A stretch of 53,385 nucleotides of DNA from Gammaproteobacteria bacterium (lineage in GTDB: Bacteria > Pseudomonadota > Gammaproteobacteria > Porifericomitales > Porifericomitaceae): the NCBI GenBank assembly GCA_014238615.1, contig JABAAT010000048.1:1-53385 (forward strand), in the 5' to 3' direction. Below the pieces are notes generated by a model. It searched no databases, was not told the origin of the DNA, and saw only the letters and a program-made list of their open reading frames with translations. Below are positions 26,990 through 36,213 of the stretch, piece after piece; positions within the stretch are counted from its first letter, which is position 1, and each line of letters begins with the position of its first letter. A program made the translations under genes and the position numbers.

Positions 26990-28668
26990 GGCGCCTGCTC
27001 ATCCGGAACTACGCCCTCATTGAGCACCTGGAACTGGAGCCGGAGGAAGGTTTCACGGTGCTGACCGGGGAAACCGGCGTCGGCAAATCCATCCTGGTCG
27101 GCGCACTGGGCCTGCTGCTGGGCGAACAGCCCGGGCGCGACACCCTCGGCGCCGCCCCCGACCACACCGAGGTCAGCGCGGAATTCGCTCCCCCCGGCGC
27201 CGATACCCCCCTGCATCAATTACTCGGCGCCCGGGACTTACAGCCCGCGCCCGGAGATGCCTTGCTGCTGCGCCGGATCCTGAACCCCAGGGGGCGCGGA
27301 CGAGCCTATGTCAACGCCGTCCCGATCCCCCTGCAGGTTCTGCGCGAAGTGGGCGCCCACCTGGCCGATCTACAGGGCCAGCACGTTCAGCATTCCTTGC
27401 GCCGCCCCGAGATCCGCCTGGCCCTGCTGGACGCCGGCGGCGACGGCCAAAAGGAGCTGCCCCGGGTACGCGCCGCCTACCTGAAATGGAAAAAGGCGCG
27501 ACGCGATCTGCGGGAACTGAAAAACCCAGACGACTCCGCCGGTATGGAGACAGGGCTGCGCGAGCAGCTGGAAGAACTCACCGCGCTGGCACCGAAACCG
27601 GACGAGTTGGAAAAGCTTTTCAGACAGCAGGCGTTGCTGGCCGGTGCCGAGAGCGTTCTGGAGACCTGCGGCGCGGCGCTGGAGACCCTGGAGGCGGAAG
27701 ACGCCCTGCTGGAACGCCTGCATCGCATGCGCGAGGCCCTACGCGAACTGCCAGCGGATGACACCTTGGGGAACAGCGTCCGGTTAATGGAGGAAGCGCA
27801 CATTCTGCTGCGTGAAGCGGCCTCGGATCTGCGCCGCTTCACGAATGACCTGGAGAACGATCCGCAACAACTGCAGCAGGTAGAAACGCGCCTGGAAGAA
27901 CTGCACCGCGTCGCGCGCAAGCAAAACACCAGCCCGGAGCGGCTGCCGGAACGACGCAACGCCCTGGAACAGCGTCTGCGGGAACTAGGCGCGGCCGGCC
28001 GGCGGCGTGCCGCGCTGCAAAAGCACCTGCGGGCACTCCACGCGAGCTACCTGGAGGCGGCCGCCGCGCTGAGCGCGCGGCGCCGCAAAGACGGCGTGCG
28101 CCTGGCGCGCGAGGCCCGGAAATACCTGGCCAGGCTGGGCATACCGCGGCCCCGCTTCCTCATGGAAATCCAGGAACTATCTCCGGAAAGCCCCCAGCGG
28201 AACGGCCTGCAGCGCGTTGCCTTCCTGTTCAGCGCCAACCCGGACCACGACCCCGCGCCACTGGAGCACTTGGCCTCCGGCGGTGAACTGTCCCGCATCT
28301 GCCTGGCCCTGCTCACCGTCTGCGGCGGCCACGGCCGAGACCTGCCGCTGCTCGTGTTTGACGAGGTGGACGCCGGGGTCGGAGGCGCCGCCGGAGAACG
28401 GATCGGCCACCTGCTCTCCGACCTGGCCGGGAACCGGCAGGTGTTGTGCGTCACCCATCTGCCGCAACTGGCCGCATGCGCCCGGAACCACTACAGGGTC
28501 TGCAAGGAACAGCAAGCCAACGGCCGCACCCGCATCCACGCCGAACCGCTGAGTCCGGCGCAACGGATCGAAGAACTGGCCCGCATGCTGGGCGGACTGA
28601 AGATCACATCCAAGACGCGCGCCCACGCCGAGGAACTGCTGACCACGCTCGGCGGCGCAACCCCCTAG
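26983..28668 (+). CDS. recN: DNA repair protein RecN
   Basis: 561 aa SMC-like ATPase in double-strand break repair. Walker A is GETGVGKSI (residues 29-37), followed by GALGLLLGE, a coiled-coil middle, the signature LASGGELSRICLALL and Walker B LPLLVFDEVDAGVGG, then VTHLPQLAA. The start is set at the TTG giving (M)LRRLLIRNYALIEHL, which matches the usual RecN N-terminus and overlaps nadK; an earlier TTG at 26968 is also open. Coupled translation with nadK is likely. Confidence 0.95.
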   Translation: MLRRLLIRNYALIEHLELEPEEGFTVLTGETGVGKSILVGALGLLLGEQPGRDTLGAAPDHTEVSAEFAPPGADTPLHQLLGARDLQPAPGDALLLRRILNPRGRGRAYVNAVPIPLQVLREVGAHLADLQGQHVQHSLRRPEIRLALLDAGGDGQKELPRVRAAYLKWKKARRDLRELKNPDDSAGMETGLREQLEELTALAPKPDELEKLFRQQALLAGAESVLETCGAALETLEAEDALLERLHRMREALRELPADDTLGNSVRLMEEAHILLREAASDLRRFTNDLENDPQQLQQVETRLEELHRVARKQNTSPERLPERRNALEQRLRELGAAGRRRAALQKHLRALHASYLEAAAALSARRRKDGVRLAREARKYLARLGIPRPRFLMEIQELSPESPQRNGLQRVAFLFSANPDHDPAPLEHLASGGELSRICLALLTVCGGHGRDLPLLVFDEVDAGVGGAAGERIGHLLSDLAGNRQVLCVTHLPQLAACARNHYRVCKEQQANGRTRIHAEPLSPAQRIEELARMLGGLKITSKTRAHAEELLTTLGGATP

Positions 28669-28716
28669 GCAAAGCTCAAGGCAAAAAGCGGGCAAAAACG
28701 CCCGGACGGAACCGGC

Positions 28717-29172
28717 TCAGTCCCGGGGACGCTGCTTGCGCGGTCGCACGTGGAGCACCAGGCTGTGATCCACCAGGTCGTAGCCGTGCCTGGCCGCGGT
28801 CTCGAGCAACAGCTTCTCAATGAGCTCGTTCTGAAACTCCACCACCGTGCCGGTATCCATGCAAATCATGTGGTCGTGGTGCGCGCCATCGTCCAACTCG
28901 AAGAGCGCCTGGCGCGCACCGAAACGCTGGCGAATCACCAGCCCCGCCGCCTCAAACTGGGTCAGAACTCGGTAGATAGTTGCGATTCCGACCTTCTCTC
29001 CCTTCTTCAGCAGTTCCTGGTGCACGCCAACGGCGCTTAAATGTTTGTGCCGACCTTTTTGCTCTAGAATCCTTAGAATATGCGTACGCGGCATGGTCGC
29101 CTTCAGGCCGACCCGCTTCAGCGAACCCACCCGGGAAGCGTTCCCGGAACCCGGTAAATCAGCATCCGACAT
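28717..29172 (-). CDS. fur: Ferric uptake regulator Fur
   Basis: 151 aa. N-terminal winged helix with ATIYRVLTQFEAAGLV, then the metal-binding domain with AHHDHMICMDTG. The HHDH motif (98-101) is present. Of the CxxC structural zinc pair only the first Cys remains (C104; T107 in the second position), so this belongs to the Fur type with an incomplete CxxC, as known in Pseudomonas. A preceding 20-residue N-terminal extension (SDADLPGSGNASRVGSL) is longer than usual. AGGAA lies upstream of the ATG at 29172. It is divergent from bamE, the conserved fur/omlA arrangement. Confidence 0.94.
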   Translation of the reverse strand: MSDADLPGSGNASRVGSLKRVGLKATMPRTHILRILEQKGRHKHLSAVGVHQELLKKGEKVGIATIYRVLTQFEAAGLVIRQRFGARQALFELDDGAHHDHMICMDTGTVVEFQNELIEKLLLETAARHGYDLVDHSLVLHVRPRKQRPRD

Positions 29173-29363
29173 AGGTATCATTCCTAACCATGCAACAATC
29201 CGCAACGCGCCCGCTTCCTGTCCGGGGGCACCGCCCCGAAGCCATCCCTGTGCCATGTGCGCTCCGGGCGCGCGCCGCAGGCTCCGTCCCCATGGCGTTC
29301 CCGGGGCGCGGAACGCATGCGTCCCATTATACCCGCCCCAACCCAAAAACAGCCCGTGGAAAC

Positions 29364-29909
29364 TTGAAAAAGCTCCTGCCCTGCCTGCTCTGCCTGACCG
29401 TCGCCTGGGGCCTCTCCGCCTGCTCGCCGCGTGGACTGGCCAACCGAGTCATCTACCGGGTGAACGTCCAGCAAGGCAACCTCATCTCCCAGGACATGCT
29501 CTCCAGGCTGGAATACGGCATGAGCAAGGAAAAAATTCTCCAGATCATGGGACACCCCGTGCTGCGGGATCCCTTCCATCGAGACGACTGGTATTACGTT
29601 TACACCCACCGGGACGGTTGGAAGATCGGCGAACAACGCAACATCGTGCTGCGTTTCCGCGACAACCGGCTGCTCAAGGTGGAAGGCGACGTGCGCCTCG
29701 GCAGCATGGATTCAGAGTCCCTGGCGGCCCAGCTGGAAGCCGCGCCGCGCCGTTCCCTGGTCATCCCGGACGCGGCGCCCGAGGGGCTCCTGCGGCGCCT
29801 GTTTTCCGGGGATAGCGGGCCCCCGGTGCCAGGGGGGGAGGAAGAGGAAAAAGGCAGCGCCGCGGAGGCGGTCACCAGCGAACCAAGCGTGGAAGACGCT
29901 CATCATTAA
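29364..29909 (+). CDS. bamE: Outer membrane assembly lipoprotein BamE (OmlA/SmpA)
   Basis: 181 aa from a TTG that gives MKKLLPCLLCLTVAWGLSAC, an ideal lipoprotein signal with lipobox LSAC (Cys20). Upstream in-frame ATGs would bury this signal behind 58 non-family residues. The BamE domain shows QGNLISQDMLSRLEYGMSKEKILQIMGHP and WYYVYTHRDGWK. A Glu-rich C-terminal tail of about 60 residues extends past the usual domain. It is a non-essential stabilising subunit of the BAM complex. Divergent from fur. Confidence 0.93.
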   Translation: MKKLLPCLLCLTVAWGLSACSPRGLANRVIYRVNVQQGNLISQDMLSRLEYGMSKEKILQIMGHPVLRDPFHRDDWYYVYTHRDGWKIGEQRNIVLRFRDNRLLKVEGDVRLGSMDSESLAAQLEAAPRRSLVIPDAAPEGLLRRLFSGDSGPPVPGGEEEEKGSAAEAVTSEPSVEDAHH

Positions 29910-29920
29910 TTCCCCCCATT

Positions 29921-29950
29921 AACTTCCCGGCTACTAACTTCCCGATTACC
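29921..29950. repeat. 15-bp tandem duplication between bamE and ratB
   Basis: TAACTTCCCGGCTAC is followed directly by TAACTTCCCGATTAC, in the short gap between the convergent bamE and ratB genes. Confidence 0.88.
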
Positions 29951-30260
29951 CTGACCGTCGTTGCGTTCCGCTTGAAAGTCGTCCCACGCGCCGCCGCCGC
30001 GCCTCCTTGGGATCTATCACCAAGGGCCGATACAACTCCACCCGGTCCCCCGGTTGCAAAAGCCAATCCGCCCCCTGCGGGCGCCCGAAGACCCCCATTC
30101 CCCAGCGCTCCGGATCCAACTCCGCACAGCGTTCCAGCAGCCCCGAAGCGCTCACGGCGCGACCCAGAGTGGCCCCGGGTTCCAGCCGCAAAGTCACCCG
30201 GTACAGGCGCTCCGGCGCCGCGTACACCACCTCCACCTCCAATTGCTCCGGTTCAGCCAT
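29946..30260 (-). CDS. RnfH/RatB family ubiquitin-fold protein (UPF0125)
   Basis: 104 aa. The family core is LEVEVVYAAPERLYRVTLRLEPGATLGRAVSASG, followed by GVFGRPQGADWLLQPGDRVELYRPLVIDPKEARRRR. This is the RnfH/RatB beta-grasp family that pairs with ratA in E. coli and relatives. The start ATG overlaps the ratA stop by eight bases. Its biochemical role is unclear in all species; the label comes from family and position. Confidence 0.92.
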   Translation of the reverse strand: MAEPEQLEVEVVYAAPERLYRVTLRLEPGATLGRAVSASGLLERCAELDPERWGMGVFGRPQGADWLLQPGDRVELYRPLVIDPKEARRRRVGRLSSGTQRRSG

Positions 30261-30681
30261 ACAAAGCACCAGCGCGCTCCACGAAGGAATCCAGCATGGA
30301 ATCCGCCAAGCGCCCAAACACCGGGGCCAACACCCGATGCGCCCACCGCCCGCGAAATTCAAAATCAAGGCGGCAGCCAACCCGGCACTCGGCCTCGCCC
30401 AAGGGCTCAAACGACCACACGCCCTCCAGGCGACGAAAAGGCCCCCTGACCAACCGCAACTGAACGCTCCGCCCCGGGTCTAAATAGTTTTCGGTGACGA
30501 AACACAGGCGCAGCAGCTTGGAGCCCAGGCGCAGGTAGGCTCTATAGCAACCTTCCCGCGACTCCAGGATCCCGGAAGACTCGCACCAAGGCAGGAATTC
30601 CTGGTAGGAGGGCACATCGTTCACCAGCGCGTACATACGCTCGGCCGTGTACGGCACGCGGGCGCTGCGCTCGATCAACAT
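30253..30681 (-). CDS. ratA: RatA/Coq10-like START-domain protein
   Basis: 142 aa. The sequence follows the family closely: ERSARVPYTAERMYALVNDVPSYQEFLPWC, VTENYLDPGRSVQLRLVRGPFRRLEGVWSF and FEFRGRWAHRVLAPVFGRLADSML. E. coli RatA was described as a ribosome-association toxin, while homologues (Coq10) bind ubiquinone; a quinone role is at least as likely. It forms a pair with ratB and lies 20 bases after the sodium-dependent transporter. Confidence 0.92.
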   Translation of the reverse strand: MLIERSARVPYTAERMYALVNDVPSYQEFLPWCESSGILESREGCYRAYLRLGSKLLRLCFVTENYLDPGRSVQLRLVRGPFRRLEGVWSFEPLGEAECRVGCRLDFEFRGRWAHRVLAPVFGRLADSMLDSFVERAGALYG

Positions 30682-30700
30682 CCGAATACGACAGGCCGCA

Positions 30701-32083
30701 TCAAGCGCCGAACACCCCCAGTTGATAAAGGAAAAGCACCAGCACGCCGAGCGGAGCCATCCAGCGCGCCAGGAACAACCAGGTCCGGCGTACCCACAAA
30801 GAAGTCCCCTCCAGCTCCCGCGCGAGCATTTCGCGCTTCAGGAACCAGCCCGCGAAGACCGCGATGAACAGGCCGCCCAGGGGCAGCATGACATTGGCGG
30901 TCAGGTAATCCAGGAAGTCAAAGAAAGACAATTCAAAGAATGTCGCCTCCCAGACGTTCAGGGACAACAGGCAGCCGATGCCCAGCAGGAAAGGCAGTAA
31001 ACACAGCACCACGGTAGCCGGCAAGCGCTTCAAGCGCGTGTTCTCTACCAGGAACGCTACGGACGGTTCGAGCAGGGACACCGAGGAAGTCCAGGCCGCG
31101 ATCAACAACAGGCCAAAAAAGAGCAACGCGAAAGCGCTCCCCAGCGGCATCTGCGCAAAAGCCAACGGCAACGTCTGAAAGATCAACCCAGGCCCTCCTC
31201 CAGGTTCCAGGCCGTGGCTGAAAACCAGGGGGAAGATGGCAATCCCCGCAAGCAACGCGACCAGGGTGTCCACACCAACGATCCAGCCGGCCGCCCTGGG
31301 CAGGGGCACCTCGCGCGGCAGGTAAGCCCCGTAGGCCATGATCACCCCCAGCCCGATGCTCAGGCTGAAAAAAGCCTGCCCCATGGCCGCCAGCATCCCA
31401 GACGCCCCAAGCGCGCTGAAATCCGGCTTAAACAGGTAGGCCATGGCGGAGGAGAAGCCGGAAGTGCGCAAGGCATAGCCCACCATCAGCAACAGCATCC
31501 CCAGGAGCAGGGGCATCAGCACCTTGACCATGCGCTCCAGCCCGTTTTGCACTCCCAGCGCGACCACCCCCCCGCTCAGTACCAAGAACACGCTGTGCCA
31601 CAACAACAACCGCCCGGGAGAAGAGAGTAGATGCTCCCAGGCCGCCAGGGCGCCGGCCTTCGTCATATCCTGCATGCCAACGATCAGGTCCAGAAACAGG
31701 TAATGCAACAGCCAGCCAGCCACCACGCTGTAGAATGACAGGATCAATAACCCCGCCGCCAATCCCATCCAGCCCACCAGGCTCCAGGCCCGGACGTGCC
31801 CGCTCCGCTCCGCCAGCACCCGCATGGTATCCACCGGGTTACGCTGCCCGCATCGCCCCAGCAGGATCTCCGACACCACGATCGGAAGCCCGAGTAGCAG
31901 CACGCTGAGCAGGTATACGCAGACAAAAGCCCCGCCCCCGTTCTCTCCGGCGACGTAAGGAAAGCGCCAGATATTCCCCAGCCCCACGGCCGACCCCGAT
32001 GCCGCCAGCACGAAGGCCCACTCCGAGGACCACTGTCCATGCGGCGGAGAGGAAGCAGCAGTGGAAGAGGAAGCAGACATCAT
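30701..32083 (-). CDS. Sodium-dependent transporter, NSS/SNF family
   Basis: 460 aa with 11-12 hydrophobic helices. The family hallmark ASGSAVGLGNIWRFPYVAGENGGGAF forms TM1 and the sodium and substrate site, and is followed by LLGLPIVVSEILLGR. Members take up amino acids or related solutes with sodium in the inner membrane; the substrate cannot be predicted from what I see. It is inserted between ratA and the divergent smpB, which are direct neighbours in E. coli. Confidence 0.93.
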   Translation of the reverse strand: MMSASSSTAASSPPHGQWSSEWAFVLAASGSAVGLGNIWRFPYVAGENGGGAFVCVYLLSVLLLGLPIVVSEILLGRCGQRNPVDTMRVLAERSGHVRAWSLVGWMGLAAGLLILSFYSVVAGWLLHYLFLDLIVGMQDMTKAGALAAWEHLLSSPGRLLLWHSVFLVLSGGVVALGVQNGLERMVKVLMPLLLGMLLLMVGYALRTSGFSSAMAYLFKPDFSALGASGMLAAMGQAFFSLSIGLGVIMAYGAYLPREVPLPRAAGWIVGVDTLVALLAGIAIFPLVFSHGLEPGGGPGLIFQTLPLAFAQMPLGSAFALLFFGLLLIAAWTSSVSLLEPSVAFLVENTRLKRLPATVVLCLLPFLLGIGCLLSLNVWEATFFELSFFDFLDYLTANVMLPLGGLFIAVFAGWFLKREMLARELEGTSLWVRRTWLFLARWMAPLGVLVLFLYQLGVFGA

Positions 32084-32167
32084 AAGAACCCAGGCAGGGG
32101 TAAATCGGGCTGAGCCGGAATCTTATATGATCTACGACTCACGTGTCCAGAATCTGATGACATTGCC

Positions 32168-32662
32168 ATGCCAGCCGGTAAAAGCACAGCGTATATCTGC
32201 AGGAACCGCCGCGCGCTCCACGACTACACCTTGGGCGAACGCTTTGAGGCTGGCCTGGAGCTCCGGGGCTGGGAGGCGAAAAGCCTGCGCGCCGGCAGCG
32301 CCCAGATCACCGAAGGTTACATTCACCTGAACAAGGGACAGGCCTATCTCCTGAACGCGCACATCCCCCCCTTACCCACCGTGGCCTCCCACCTGAAACC
32401 GGATCCACGCCGCCAACGCAGACTACTCCTGCACCGCAAGGAACTGAACCGCATCCGCAGCGCCATGGAACGCAAGGGGTACACCGCCGTTCCCCTGAAC
32501 ATGCACTGGAAACGAGGAAACGCCAAGCTGGAGCTGGCTCTCGCCAAGGGAAGAAGGCAGCAGGATAAACGCGCCCACATTAAGGAACAGGACTGGCGCA
32601 GACAGCAGCAGCGCTACCTGAAGACCCAAGGCAAGACCCCCCGGGCCCAAAACAGCGACTAA
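32168..32662 (+). CDS. smpB: SsrA-binding protein SmpB
   Basis: 164 aa. The core motifs are NRRALHDYTLGERFEAGLELRGWEAKSLRAG, LNAHIPPLP, RRLLLHRKELNRI and a basic tail KDKRAHIKEQDWRRQQQRYLK-like. It brings tmRNA to stalled ribosomes. Three to four residues in conserved patches differ from the E. coli protein, but no key loss is apparent. The tmRNA gene (ssrA), often adjacent, is not in the short 46-bp gap before der. Confidence 0.96.
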   Translation: MPAGKSTAYICRNRRALHDYTLGERFEAGLELRGWEAKSLRAGSAQITEGYIHLNKGQAYLLNAHIPPLPTVASHLKPDPRRQRRLLLHRKELNRIRSAMERKGYTAVPLNMHWKRGNAKLELALAKGRRQQDKRAHIKEQDWRRQQQRYLKTQGKTPRAQNSD

Positions 32663-32708
32663 CCGGCCGACTCTCCCGTTTTTGTCAAATCCATCGGACG
32701 CGCGCGGG

Positions 32709-34082
32709 TCACTTGCCGCCCCCGGAGTCGGCCTGGTACAGATCCACCTGTATCGGAACCAGTCCCCTGGGTTCCAGGGCCTGGCTGAAGCCGCGCTCGA
32801 GGTAGCGCTGGTAGAACTTGGGTATGAGCTGCAGGCGGCGGCCGTGGAGAATGACCCGCAGCGGCCGGCGGCCGCCCAGGTGGGCGTGCAGCAGGCGGGC
32901 GCGCTGTCCCCGGCCGACGCCCGGGGGGGGGTGCTTGATTAACAGCTCATTCAGGATGCGGGTCAGGCGCGCCGTGCCGGGCTTGAGTTGCATGGCCGCG
33001 CGGATATACTCCAGGTCTTTGAACAGCCCGCCCAGACCGCTGCCCTGTAGCGCGGAGATAGGGTGGACACGGCGCCCCTGGTCAAACCGCAGCATCAGAT
33101 CCAGGCTGTCACTGGCCCGACGGCGCTCCGAGGCTGCCAGGCCGTCCCACTTGTTGAGCGCCACGAGGATGGATTTACCGCGGCGGCGGGCCTCACGGTA
33201 AAGCCGTACATCCTGCGCGGCGGCACCCAGCCGGGCATCCACCAGCAGCAGCATCGTGTCGGACGCTTCCAGTATCTCCAGCGCCTTGGCGACGCTGAAT
33301 TTCTCCAGCGGGTCGCTGACGCGGGCGCGGCGTCTCACTCCGGGGGTGTCCACCAGGCGGTAGTGCAGATCCTGACGCTTGAGGTCACTGGCAACGCTGT
33401 CCCGGGTGGTACCCGGAATTTCGCTGGTCAGCATGCGCTCGCTTCCCAGCAGGCGGTTGACCAAGGTGGACTTACCCGCGTTCGGGCGGCCCATGACAAC
33501 GATCCGCATGCTTTCCGAGTACGTATCCGGGTTCGTTTCGAGAGCGGCCGGCGGCGCGGTCGGCGGCATTTCCCGGGCCGGCGCCTGCCTGTGCAGCGCC
33601 AGGGCCTGCTCCAACATGTGGCTGACGCCGTCCCCGTGGCGAGCGGAAATGCTGACCGTTGCCTGCATCCCCAGTGCATGAAATTCAGCCGCGGCCAGTT
33701 CCGGAGAGGTGTTCTCGGTCTTGTTCACGACCAGAAGGCAGGGTTTCCGCAACCGCCTGATGCGCTGCGCCAGTTCCTGGTCGACGCCGGTGTGACCGAC
33801 GCGACCGTCCACCAGCCATATCAGCACGTCGCCCTGCCGCGCGGCATGCAGGGCACGCTCTTGAACCGCCGCTTCCATGCCTTCTCCGCTGACGCCTATG
33901 CCGCCGGTATCCACGAGGGTGAAACGCCGACCGGCGGCGCTGGCCGTGTCGCTCTGGTAATCACGGGTCACGCCGGGGCGGTCCGCCACCAGCGCCCGGC
34001 GGCTGCGGGTCAGCCGATTGAACAGCGTGGATTTACCGACGTTCGGGCGGCCGACGATGACCAGGGTCGGGCACCTCGACAT
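32709..34082 (-). CDS. der: GTPase Der (EngA)
   Basis: 457 aa with two tandem GTPase domains: first P-loop GRPNVGKST (about residues 11-19) and DTGG; second P-loop GRPNAGKST (about 195-203), with DTPGVRRR and NKWDG. A KH-like C-terminal domain follows (KHPPPGVGRGQRARLLHA). It is essential for 50S ribosomal subunit maturation. It starts seven bases after the bamB stop, in the conserved hisS-yfgM-bamB-der order. Confidence 0.98.
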   Translation of the reverse strand: MSRCPTLVIVGRPNVGKSTLFNRLTRSRRALVADRPGVTRDYQSDTASAAGRRFTLVDTGGIGVSGEGMEAAVQERALHAARQGDVLIWLVDGRVGHTGVDQELAQRIRRLRKPCLLVVNKTENTSPELAAAEFHALGMQATVSISARHGDGVSHMLEQALALHRQAPAREMPPTAPPAALETNPDTYSESMRIVVMGRPNAGKSTLVNRLLGSERMLTSEIPGTTRDSVASDLKRQDLHYRLVDTPGVRRRARVSDPLEKFSVAKALEILEASDTMLLLVDARLGAAAQDVRLYREARRRGKSILVALNKWDGLAASERRRASDSLDLMLRFDQGRRVHPISALQGSGLGGLFKDLEYIRAAMQLKPGTARLTRILNELLIKHPPPGVGRGQRARLLHAHLGGRRPLRVILHGRRLQLIPKFYQRYLERGFSQALEPRGLVPIQVDLYQADSGGGK

Positions 34083-34089
34083 GTTCCGC

Positions 34090-35274
34090 TCAGGGCGTGC
34101 TGTAGGCTCCGATAGTCCCGTTTTCGGCGCGCGCGTAGACGATGCTTCCAGAACTTCCAGAGCTTGCGGAGACAGGCACCGCGGAGACAGGAGAATCAGC
34201 GAGTCGCACGCGGCCGGCCAAGGCGCCGTCCGCGAGACTTATCCAGTACAGGTAGCCCTCGGCATCCCCGACAACGATGTGGTTTCCGGCCAGTGCCGGA
34301 CCGCTGGGACGACGGTCGCGCAACCCCTCCTGTTGCCAGACGACCAACCCGTGCACCTGGTCCAGGGCCCAGATAACGCCTTTCTCGTCGGCCAAATAGA
34401 CATGCTTTTCTCCCAAGATGAAATCGCTGTAGGAAGATAATTGCCGTTCCCAGACCTTGCCGCCGCGGAAACTATCCACCTTGGCGATTTTGCCCTGAAA
34501 TGTGATGACGTAAATGTGTCCGCCACGCGCCTGCGGTGTGGCATCAATATCCACCAGGCGCTCCAACTCGGTACGGCCCTCCGGCACCGCGATGGTGCTC
34601 TCCCAAAGCAACGCGCCGCTTCCGAGCTGCAGGGCCAGCAGCTTGCCGTTGTCCAGGCCGCTGTAGACTTGCTTCCCTCCCACCTCGGGACTGCTGGTGC
34701 CGCGCAGCGTCAACGCCGGAACCTTGCTCTCGTAGCTCCAGATGACGCCGCCGCCGCCGGCCTCGTGGGCAAACAGCTTACCGTCCAGGGTGCGGGTCAG
34801 GACGATCCCGGTGTCGATTTTCGGCGGTGCCAGTATCTCGCTGGAGAGTTGCGCGCGCCACAGCTCCTCACCGCCCTCCGCCGATTGCGCCAGTAATTCA
34901 CCAGCCGTGGTGCCCAACACAACCAGGGAATCCGTGGCTCCGGGGCCGGCGTGCGTCTCTACACCCAGATCGCGGTGCCAGAGGCGCTTACCGGTGGCGG
35001 CCTCCAGGGCCAGCAGATCACCCGCAGCGCTGTTCGCGTAGAGGCGGCCGGTTTCCGGCACCAGGACCAGGCTCATACGCCGCGGCAGGGGCCCGGCATC
35101 CCCAGCCCCGCCATGTTTCCACAATTGCTGGATATCCAGGTTTCCGGAGACTTCGGGCAGAGGCCCCAGTTCGGGGGCATTCTCCCAGTCAAATTTATCC
35201 CGCAGGGCGGTGATGCAACCCTGCTGGGAGAACAGCACCAGCAGTACCAGCAGGAGATGTAAGGTCTGTTTCAC
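34090..35274 (-). CDS. bamB: Outer membrane assembly lipoprotein BamB
   Basis: 394 aa. Signal peptide with lipobox SQQGC (Cys20), then an eight-bladed propeller with PQQ-like repeats: LYANSAAGDLLALEAATGKRLWHRDLG, GELLAQSAEGGEELW, LFAHEAGGGGVIWSY, LALQLGSGALLWES, GVIWALDQVHGLVVWQ. It is a BAM complex subunit at the outer membrane. The start is a GTG overlapping the yfgM stop (GTGA). Confidence 0.96.
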   Translation of the reverse strand: MKQTLHLLLVLLVLFSQQGCITALRDKFDWENAPELGPLPEVSGNLDIQQLWKHGGAGDAGPLPRRMSLVLVPETGRLYANSAAGDLLALEAATGKRLWHRDLGVETHAGPGATDSLVVLGTTAGELLAQSAEGGEELWRAQLSSEILAPPKIDTGIVLTRTLDGKLFAHEAGGGGVIWSYESKVPALTLRGTSSPEVGGKQVYSGLDNGKLLALQLGSGALLWESTIAVPEGRTELERLVDIDATPQARGGHIYVITFQGKIAKVDSFRGGKVWERQLSSYSDFILGEKHVYLADEKGVIWALDQVHGLVVWQQEGLRDRRPSGPALAGNHIVVGDAEGYLYWISLADGALAGRVRLADSPVSAVPVSASSGSSGSIVYARAENGTIGAYSTP

Positions 35275-36062
35275 GCGTCGGTCGCCGCCGTAGTCGCGTC
35301 CGCATCTCCGCCCGCATCCCCGGGGTCCGCCTCGCCCATATGACCCGAAGCACCGGTCGTGCCGCCCGATGTATCTCCGGCAGTGTCCCCGGGCGGATCT
35401 TTATACTGCTTTTCCGCCTTGTCCTCCAAGGAAACACCCACCGCGTCCAGCTTGGGTTGGAGCCACGATTCTCTCCCCTCGATGCCTTGCTCAAGCGCAG
35501 CCTGGTAGGCCTCACGCGCCGCCGCCGGCTTATCTTCCCGGCGCAGCAGATCGCCCAGTAATTCGTGGTAGAGGCTGCCGCGCATCTTCTCCGGCACGGC
35601 TTTCAGCAAGCGCCGCGCCTCCGCTTCCCGCCCATCGTAAAGATGCAGGCGGGTTAAGCGCAGACGCGCCAGGTTCTGTAAGGCGGGCGACTCTCCGTTA
35701 TCGATCACCCACTGCAGGTGCGCCCCGGCCTTTTCCAGATCCTCCGCGACCACGGCCGCCTTTGCCTCAACCAAGGCAGCCAGGACAGCATAGGTGGTGG
35801 AGCCATACTCTTCCCGCAATTTCCCGGACAAGCCGCGCACCTGCTCCTGGTCAATCTCTGACGCCTGCCCCTGCTTCAGCAACTCGCTGAAAATCGGCGA
35901 GGCCGCCTCGGCCTGGCGGTTCTGGTGGCTTTTATGCAGCACCCAACCGCAGATCAGGCCAGTGCCGCAAAGCACCCCCAGGGAAACCGCCACACCGTTC
36001 TCGCGCAACCAGCGCCGGACTGCTTCTTCGCGCTGCTGCTCGCTGTATTCAAAACTGTCCAA
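35271..36062 (-). CDS. yfgM: YfgM-like ancillary SecYEG translocon subunit (TPR protein)
   Basis: 263 aa. An N-terminal cytoplasmic stretch (YSEQQREEAVRRWLRENG) is followed by one membrane helix (VAVSLGVLCGTGLICGWVL, about residues 24-42) and a periplasmic TPR-like domain (ATYAVLAALVEAK-type, LRLTRLHLYDGREAEARRLL, YHELLGDLLRREDKPAAAREAY). The last 45 residues are Gly/Asp/Thr-rich and repetitive. In E. coli YfgM works with PpiD at the Sec translocon. Overlaps bamB. Confidence 0.92.
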   Translation of the reverse strand: MDSFEYSEQQREEAVRRWLRENGVAVSLGVLCGTGLICGWVLHKSHQNRQAEAASPIFSELLKQGQASEIDQEQVRGLSGKLREEYGSTTYAVLAALVEAKAAVVAEDLEKAGAHLQWVIDNGESPALQNLARLRLTRLHLYDGREAEARRLLKAVPEKMRGSLYHELLGDLLRREDKPAAAREAYQAALEQGIEGRESWLQPKLDAVGVSLEDKAEKQYKDPPGDTAGDTSGGTTGASGHMGEADPGDAGGDADATTAATDA

Positions 36063-36213
36063 GACATTTCACCTTCATGAGGGCGTTCGTCACCAGGGCA
36101 CTGCGGGGGCGACACGCGGCACAGGCGCGAACGCGCGGAACTCCCCGCTGTCACATCCAGCTAAACCCAGAGTCTGCGGCATGATAGCGGGGAAAGCCAG
36201 GGAATGCTATCCA

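Noticed and set aside
28690-28712. Rho-independent terminator between recN and fur
   Set aside because: A short GC hairpin (CGGGC/GCCCG) exists but no T-run follows it on either strand.
32663-32708. tmRNA gene (ssrA) next to smpB
   Set aside because: The 46-bp gap is far too short and no tRNA-like ends are seen.
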